DNA of 10,208 nt from an uncultured Kouleothrix sp. (GTDB taxonomy: Bacteria > Chloroflexota > Chloroflexia > Chloroflexales > Roseiflexaceae). The stretch's first letter is position 1. Every line of letters begins with the position of its first letter. Positions 6,698-10,208 of the stretch are shown one piece after another. The translations under genes and the position numbers were made by a program. The DNA is taken from positions 1 to 10,208 of the forward strand of contig CALLYN010000554.1 in NCBI GenBank assembly GCA_937858455.1, read 5' to 3'. Under the pieces are notes generated by a model. That model saw nothing but the letters and a program-made list of their open reading frames with translations, was not told the origin of the DNA and searched no databases.

Positions 6698-7705
6698 ATG
6701 CCGGGCCACGATATCATCGTGATTGGCGCTTCGGCCGGTGGGGTCGAGGCGCTGATTACGCTTGCGCGTGGGCTGCCCGCCGAGCTGCCAGCGGCGGTGT
6801 TCATGGTGCAGCACCTGCCGGCCAGCGGCCCCACACTGCTGCCCGAGCTGCTCGGCAGCGCCGGCCCGCTGCCCGCGAGCATCCCGCGCGACGGCGCGCC
6901 GATCGCCCAGGGCCAGATCTACCTGGCGCCGCCCGACCGGCACATGCTGATCGAGCCCGGCCATATCCATATTGTGCCAGGCCCAAAGGAGAACGGCTTT
7001 CGCCCGGCGATCGACGCGACCTTTCGCACTGCGGCGCGCGCCTATGGCCCGCGCGTGGTTGGCGTGATCCTGACAGGCATGCTCGACGACGGCACCGCCG
7101 GGCTGCTGGCGATCAAGCGCCGTAGCGGCGTGGCGCTGGCGCAGGCCCCTGCCGAAGCGCCGTTCCCCAGCATGCCGGTCAATGCCATCCGGTATGTCGA
7201 CGTCGACGCGGTGCTGTCGCTGGCCGAGATCGCGCCCATGCTGGCGCACCTGGCCGGCGAGCCGGCCGCCGAAAGGAGCGATCTGCCCATGGACGACGAT
7301 ACCGATCACGCCGCCGACATCCTTGAGATGCGCCCCGCCGCGCTCGAGAGCGCCGCCGACCAGGGCGTAGCTGTGCCGTTCTCGTGCCCCGACTGCGGCG
7401 GCGTGCTGGCCGAATTCTACGACGGCGACCTGTTGCGCTTCCGCTGCCAGGTGGGCCACAGCTACTCGCGCGAAAGCCTGCTGGCAAGCCAGACCGAGCA
7501 GCTTAGCTACCAGCTGTGGGCGGCCTACCGCGCGCTCAACGAGCGCGCCACCCTGGCGCGGCGGCTCGCGCGCGACGCGCACCGCCTGAACGATCAGTTT
7601 GGCGAGCACCGCTTCTCGCAGCTGATCGCGCAGGCCGAGCAGCAGAAAGAGCGCGTTCGCGCCGCGCTGATCAAAGACGACCCCGACGGCGACACGGGCG
7701 AGTAG
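6698..7705 (+). CDS. Stand-alone CheB-type protein-glutamate methylesterase with C-terminal zinc-ribbon-like module
   Basis: A 335-residue protein whose N-terminal part (about 4-188) is a CheB esterase domain with all three catalytic residues: Ser12 in IGASAGG, His39 in VQHLP and Asp131 in LTGMLDDG. The family hydrolyses methyl-glutamate side chains of receptors or related proteins. No receiver domain is present, so activity is not controlled by phosphorylation as in classical CheB. The C-terminal part has Cys230-x2-Cys233 and Cys250-x3-His254, a likely metal-binding knuckle seen in many stand-alone CheB homologues, then a helical tail. AAAGGGA lies about 7 nt before the ATG. It is divergent from the CheB/CheR hybrid kinase and may act on the same methylated substrate, but no receptor is encoded here. 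It is followed by asnS, which has its own promoter. Confidence 0.92.
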   Translation: MPGHDIIVIGASAGGVEALITLARGLPAELPAAVFMVQHLPASGPTLLPELLGSAGPLPASIPRDGAPIAQGQIYLAPPDRHMLIEPGHIHIVPGPKENGFRPAIDATFRTAARAYGPRVVGVILTGMLDDGTAGLLAIKRRSGVALAQAPAEAPFPSMPVNAIRYVDVDAVLSLAEIAPMLAHLAGEPAAERSDLPMDDDTDHAADILEMRPAALESAADQGVAVPFSCPDCGGVLAEFYDGDLLRFRCQVGHSYSRESLLASQTEQLSYQLWAAYRALNERATLARRLARDAHRLNDQFGEHRFSQLIAQAEQQKERVRAALIKDDPDGDTGE

Positions 7706-7735
7706 GCCGGCAGCGCCGCGCATATGCAGCATCTG

Positions 7736-7744
7736 TGCTATACT
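7736..7744 (+). promoter_or_regulatory. Extended -10 promoter of asnS
   Basis: TGCTATACT matches the TG-n-TATAAT extended -10 element with one mismatch in the hexamer. It lies in the 86-bp gap after the CheB gene, 47 bp before the asnS ATG, giving a leader of about 40 nt. No TTGACA-like hexamer is found 17 bp upstream, the same situation as at glyA. Confidence 0.55.
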
Positions 7745-7759
7745 CCTCGCAATTCGATC

Positions 7760-7789
7760 CGCAAACGCGAACGCACAGAGGGGTTTGCG
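7760..7789 (+). repeat. Leader hairpin enclosing the asnS ribosome site
   Basis: CGCAAAC (7760-7766) is complementary to GTTTGCG (7783-7789). The 16-nt loop contains nearly all of the AGAGGGG ribosome-binding sequence, and the stem ends two bases before the ATG. If formed in the mRNA, it could modulate initiation. It is only a 7-bp stem and may be fortuitous in such GC-rich DNA. Confidence 0.3.
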
Positions 7790-7791
7790 CT

Positions 7792-9117
7792 ATGTCGCTG
7801 CTACCAAGCGCCACCGTCGCCGAGATCGCCCGCTACGACGGCCAGACCGTCACGCTGGCCGGCTGGGTGGCCAATAAAACCGAGAAGGGCAAGCTGATCT
7901 TTCTTCGCCTGCGCGATGGCAGCGGGGCGATCCAGTGCGTGGTATTCAAGAAGAACGTGCCCGAAGCGACCTTCGCCGCCGCCCAGCAGCTCACGCTCGA
8001 AAGCTCGTGCCGCGTCAGCGGGGCGGTGCGCGCCGACGCGCGCGCCCCCGGCGGCTACGAGCTCGACGTCAGCGCGCTCGAGGTGGTGCAGGTGCCGGCC
8101 CAGGAGTACCCCATCCAGCCCAAAGAGCACGGCACCGAGTTTCTCATGGAGCACCGCCACCTGTGGGTGCGCTCGGCCAAGCAGCACGCGCTGCTGCGCA
8201 TCCGCGCCGAGGTGATCGCCGCCGCCCAGGAGTGGCTCAACAGCCAGGGCTTCGTGCGCTACGATACGCCGATCCTCACGCCGGTGGCCGCCGAGGGCAC
8301 CACCAACCTGTTCGCTACCGAGTACTTCGACCTCGGGCCGGCCTACCTGGCGCAGACTGGCCAGCTCTATGTCGAGAGCGGCATGATGAGCTTTGGCAAG
8401 GTCTACTGCTTTGGCCCGACGTTTCGCGCCGAGAAGAGCAAGACCCGCCGGCACCTCACCGAGTTCTGGATGATCGAGCCCGAGGTGGCGTTCGCGACGC
8501 ACGAAGACAACCTGGTGCTGCAGGAAAACTTCGTCAGCGCGATCGTGCAGCGCTGCCTCGAGCGCCGCGCCGAGGATCTGAAGGTGCTCGAGCGCGACAC
8601 CGCCACGCTCGAGCGCTGCCTGCCGCCATTCCCGCGCATCAGCTACGACGACGCGCTGGCACTGATCGAGCAGAATCAGGGCCAGGTCGAGGCCGCCACG
8701 CCCATCCCATGGGGCGAAGACCTCGGCGCCCCGCACGAGACGCTGATCGCCAGCAAGTTCGACAAGCCGGTGTTTGTGGAGAAATACCCGGCCGCGGTGA
8801 AGGCGTTCTACATGGAGCCCGACCCGGCGCGGCCCGAGGTGGCGCTCTGCGCCGACCTGCTGGCGCCCGAGGGCTATGGCGAGATCATCGGCGGCAGCCA
8901 GCGCATCCACGACGCAGCGCTGCTCGAGCAGCGGCTGCGCGAGCACGGCCTGCCGGTCGAAAGCTACCAGTGGTACCTGGATCTGCGGCGCTACGGCTCG
9001 GTGCCGCACTCGGGCTTCGGCATGGGCATCGAGCGCTGCACCGCCTGGATCGCCGGCACCCACCACATCCGCGAGACGATCCCCTTCCCGCGCATGCTCT
9101 ACCGGATCTACCCGTAG
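7792..9117 (+). CDS. asnS: Asparaginyl-tRNA synthetase
   Basis: A 441-residue class IIb aminoacyl-tRNA synthetase that charges tRNA-Asn with asparagine using ATP in the cytoplasm. An N-terminal OB-fold anticodon-binding domain (about 1-105, with [10 protein letters not shown] and [15 protein letters not shown]) is followed by the catalytic domain. Motif 1 lies near 150-165 ([12 protein letters not shown]). Motif 2 has F211-R212-A213-E214 and [17 protein letters not shown], the AsnRS form. Motif 3 is G408-FGMGIE-R415, followed by [19 protein letters not shown], also typical of AsnRS rather than AspRS. Length is normal. The frame is open upstream to 7516, inside the CheB gene, but the ATG at 7792 is preceded by AGAGGGG and matches the usual family start. 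It is a single transcription unit with an extended -10 promoter and a strong terminator at 9133-9176. Confidence 0.97.
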   Translation: MSLLPSATVAEIARYDGQTVTLAGWVANKTEKGKLIFLRLRDGSGAIQCVVFKKNVPEATFAAAQQLTLESSCRVSGAVRADARAPGGYELDVSALEVVQVPAQEYPIQPKEHGTEFLMEHRHLWVRSAKQHALLRIRAEVIAAAQEWLNSQGFVRYDTPILTPVAAEGTTNLFATEYFDLGPAYLAQTGQLYVESGMMSFGKVYCFGPTFRAEKSKTRRHLTEFWMIEPEVAFATHEDNLVLQENFVSAIVQRCLERRAEDLKVLERDTATLERCLPPFPRISYDDALALIEQNQGQVEAATPIPWGEDLGAPHETLIASKFDKPVFVEKYPAAVKAFYMEPDPARPEVALCADLLAPEGYGEIIGGSQRIHDAALLEQRLREHGLPVESYQWYLDLRRYGSVPHSGFGMGIERCTAWIAGTHHIRETIPFPRMLYRIYP

Positions 9118-9132
9118 GCAAGAGCCGGGAAT

Positions 9133-9176
9133 CAAAAACCGAGAACCGCTGACAGCCAGGCGGTTCTCGGTTTTTG
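9133..9176. terminator. Bidirectional rho-independent terminator between convergent genes
   Basis: A perfect 17-bp stem pairs 9133-9149 with 9160-9176 around a 10-nt loop, with A5 at the left base and T5 at the right base. It is therefore terminator-like in both directions. It lies 16 bp after the asnS stop and 14 bp beyond the stop of the minus-strand membrane protein gene, so it should end both transcripts. Confidence 0.9.
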
Positions 9177-9189
9177 TTGGCTCTCGCCG

Positions 9190-9654
9190 CTAGTACGTCT
9201 TGATCCGGCTGCCGACCGCGCTCTTCACCGTGCCGATCGCGCGGCGCGCGGTGTTGACATACGCGGTGTATACCGCCGCCCGGCCGATCATCAGCGGCGC
9301 GGCGATCAGCATCAGCAGGATGGCCGGCACATACCAGCCCCAGGCGATCGGCGGGAAGCCGCCCTTGCCAAGGAAGAAGAAGATCAGCCCGCCGCCGATC
9401 AGCGTGTTCAGCAGCGAGACATTGCCGCGCTGCATATACGGGTTGGCGATCAGGTCGCGCAGGTTGCCGAGCACCAGCAGCACGCCGGCCACCAGCGCGA
9501 AGTAGCCGTCGATGCCGGCGCGGAAGAAGCTGAGCAGCGCCCAGATACCGAATAGCACCAGCACGCCAATGCCGATATACAGATACAGCGGCGGCACGCC
9601 CGAGCCGCGCCGATACGGCCCGCCGCTATAAGAACTTCCGTTTCCGTTGTACAT
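9190..9654 (-). CDS. Predicted four-helix integral membrane protein of unknown function
   Basis: A 154-residue protein I do not recognise. A Gly/Ser/Tyr/Asn-rich, low-complexity N-terminus (about 1-20) precedes four predicted membrane segments: about 22-44 (ending WALLSFF), 50-65, 81-98 (with GGGLIFFFLG) and 105-124. A short basic tail ends in GSRIKTY. No catalytic motif or signal-peptidase site is apparent. The ATG at 9654 has AAGGGGG about 6 nt upstream, a strong ribosome site supporting a real gene. It follows gatC by 72 bp on the same strand and may share its transcript. It ends at the bidirectional terminator. It could be a small membrane-organising or site-2-type accessory protein, but nothing in the sequence decides this. 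Confidence 0.85.
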   Translation of the reverse strand: MYNGNGSSYSGGPYRRGSGVPPLYLYIGIGVLVLFGIWALLSFFRAGIDGYFALVAGVLLVLGNLRDLIANPYMQRGNVSLLNTLIGGGLIFFFLGKGGFPPIAWGWYVPAILLMLIAAPLMIGRAAVYTAYVNTARRAIGTVKSAVGSRIKTY

Positions 9655-9726
9655 TGCAGCCCCCTTTGTTGCTCCGCACGATTGCGTTCTGCCGGTGATA
9701 CGATCGCGCTGCGCGCTTTGTTGCAG

Positions 9727-10011
9727 CTAGAAGATCTCTTTCACGCGGAACATGCCCTCGCGCTGGTCGGGCGCATTGGCCAGCACGTCTTCGCGCGGCA
9801 GCGAGGGCCGCACTTCGTCTTCGCGCAGCACGTTGGCCAGGTCGGTCACCTGGGCGGTTGGCGCGACGCTGCCGACGTCCACTTCCTTGAGCATGTCGAT
9901 GTAGTCGAGAATGTGCGACAGCTCGTGCTGCAAGCTCTCGAGCTCGCCGGCCGAGAGCCGCAGCCGCGCCAGGTGTGCGACATGCTCGACTTCTTTGATG
10001 CTGAGCGGCAT
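9727..10011 (-). CDS. gatC: Aspartyl/glutamyl-tRNA(Asn/Gln) amidotransferase subunit C
   Basis: A 94-residue protein matching GatC, the small subunit that clamps GatA and GatB in the enzyme converting misacylated Glu-tRNA-Gln or Asp-tRNA-Asn to the amidated form. Typical features are VEHVAHLARLRLSAGELESL near 8-27, ILDYIDMLKEVDV near 34-46, the P-T-A-Q-V segment near 50-54, NVLREDEVRPSL near 59-70, and the ANAP...GMFRVKEIF end. Length is normal. With asnS nearby, direct asparaginylation is available, so GatCAB here may mainly serve tRNA-Gln; this is inference. gatA and gatB are not adjacent within the window. The ribosome site before the ATG at 10011 is weak. The upstream partial gene ends 68 bp away on the same strand. 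Confidence 0.93.
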   Translation of the reverse strand: MPLSIKEVEHVAHLARLRLSAGELESLQHELSHILDYIDMLKEVDVGSVAPTAQVTDLANVLREDEVRPSLPREDVLANAPDQREGMFRVKEIF

Positions 10012-10079
10012 TGGTTGGTTCTCGCTTTCTGTCTATGCTTTGAGCTGTTTTGTGCGCGATGCGCGCTAGAATTCCGGCA

Positions 10080-10208
10080 TTACGGCGTTGGGCTGGGCGT
10101 GGCGGTTGGCGCCGGCGTGAGAATGGGCGTTTCGGTGCCGCTCGGCGCCGGCGTGGCCGGGCCAGGCGTCTCGGCCGGCGGCGTGGGCGAACCCTCGGGC
10201 GTGGGCGT
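10080..10208 (-). CDS. C-terminal Thr/Pro-rich tail of a protein cut by the window edge
   Basis: The minus strand is open from base 10208 to a TAA at 10080-10082 and encodes 42 residues made almost only of Thr, Pro, Ala, Gly, Ser and Glu, with repeated T-P and T-P-x-P units ending ATPSPTP. Such low-complexity tails are usual in secreted or cell-surface proteins as flexible, possibly glycosylated, linkers. The functional domain lies outside the window, so no name can be given. It is on the same strand as gatC with a 68-bp gap containing a small hairpin (10054-10066). Confidence 0.7.
   Translation of the reverse strand, partial: TPTPEGSPTPPAETPGPATPAPSGTETPILTPAPTATPSPTP

Noticed and set aside
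6644..7732. 362-codon minus-strand open frame opposite the stand-alone CheB
   Set aside because: The plus strand has the full CheB triad and zinc-ligand motif. The reverse frame has no recognisable domain.
7801..9135. 444-codon minus-strand open frame opposite asnS
   Set aside because: asnS on the plus strand carries all class II motifs. The antisense frame is long only because of codon bias.

Overview
The window is GC-rich DNA of bacterial type. The likely source is a member of the Chloroflexota (Roseiflexus/Kouleothrix/Chloroflexus side). This is inferred from the style of the proteins: a large HisKA_3 sensor kinase paired with a NarL-type regulator, a Pro/Thr-rich secreted-protein tail, and GC-rich intergenic foldback repeats. 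It rests on no database search.

Layout. Positions 1-618 (minus) hold the N-terminal half of glyA, with a clear extended -10 promoter at 680-688. Positions 791-1228 (minus) encode a stand-alone receiver domain that ends in its own hairpin terminator (731-759). A gene-free stretch of 473 bp follows (1229-1701). Positions 1702-2358 and 2345-6079 (both minus) form a two-component pair with a 14-bp overlap: a 1244-residue CheB-CheR-PAS-coiled coil-PAS-PAS-HisKA_3-HATPase hybrid kinase, and its NarL/FixJ-type response regulator. The divergent intergenic region 6080-6697 contains a 348-bp non-coding element with near-perfect 18-bp terminal inverted repeats and several long hairpins. It looks like a MITE inserted at a TA, with a second foldback nested inside. 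Positions 6698-7705 (plus) encode a second, stand-alone CheB-type methylesterase with a C-terminal zinc-ribbon-like module. asnS (7792-9117, plus) has its own extended -10 promoter and converges, through a bidirectional terminator at 9133-9176, on a minus-strand cluster: a four-helix membrane protein of unknown function (9190-9654), gatC (9727-10011), and the last 42 codons of a protein with a Thr/Pro-rich tail (10080-10208).

How the genes fit together. A signalling island (receiver, NarL regulator, CheB/CheR hybrid kinase, divergent CheB) sits between housekeeping genes for one-carbon metabolism (glyA) and translation (asnS, gatC). No chemoreceptor, CheA or CheW is present, so the methylesterase and methyltransferase domains probably serve sensory control of transcription through the NarL regulator rather than classical chemotaxis. 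The most unusual DNA is the nested palindromic element between the two divergent signalling genes. It appears to have separated a TATAAT/dyad promoter-operator region from the kinase gene.
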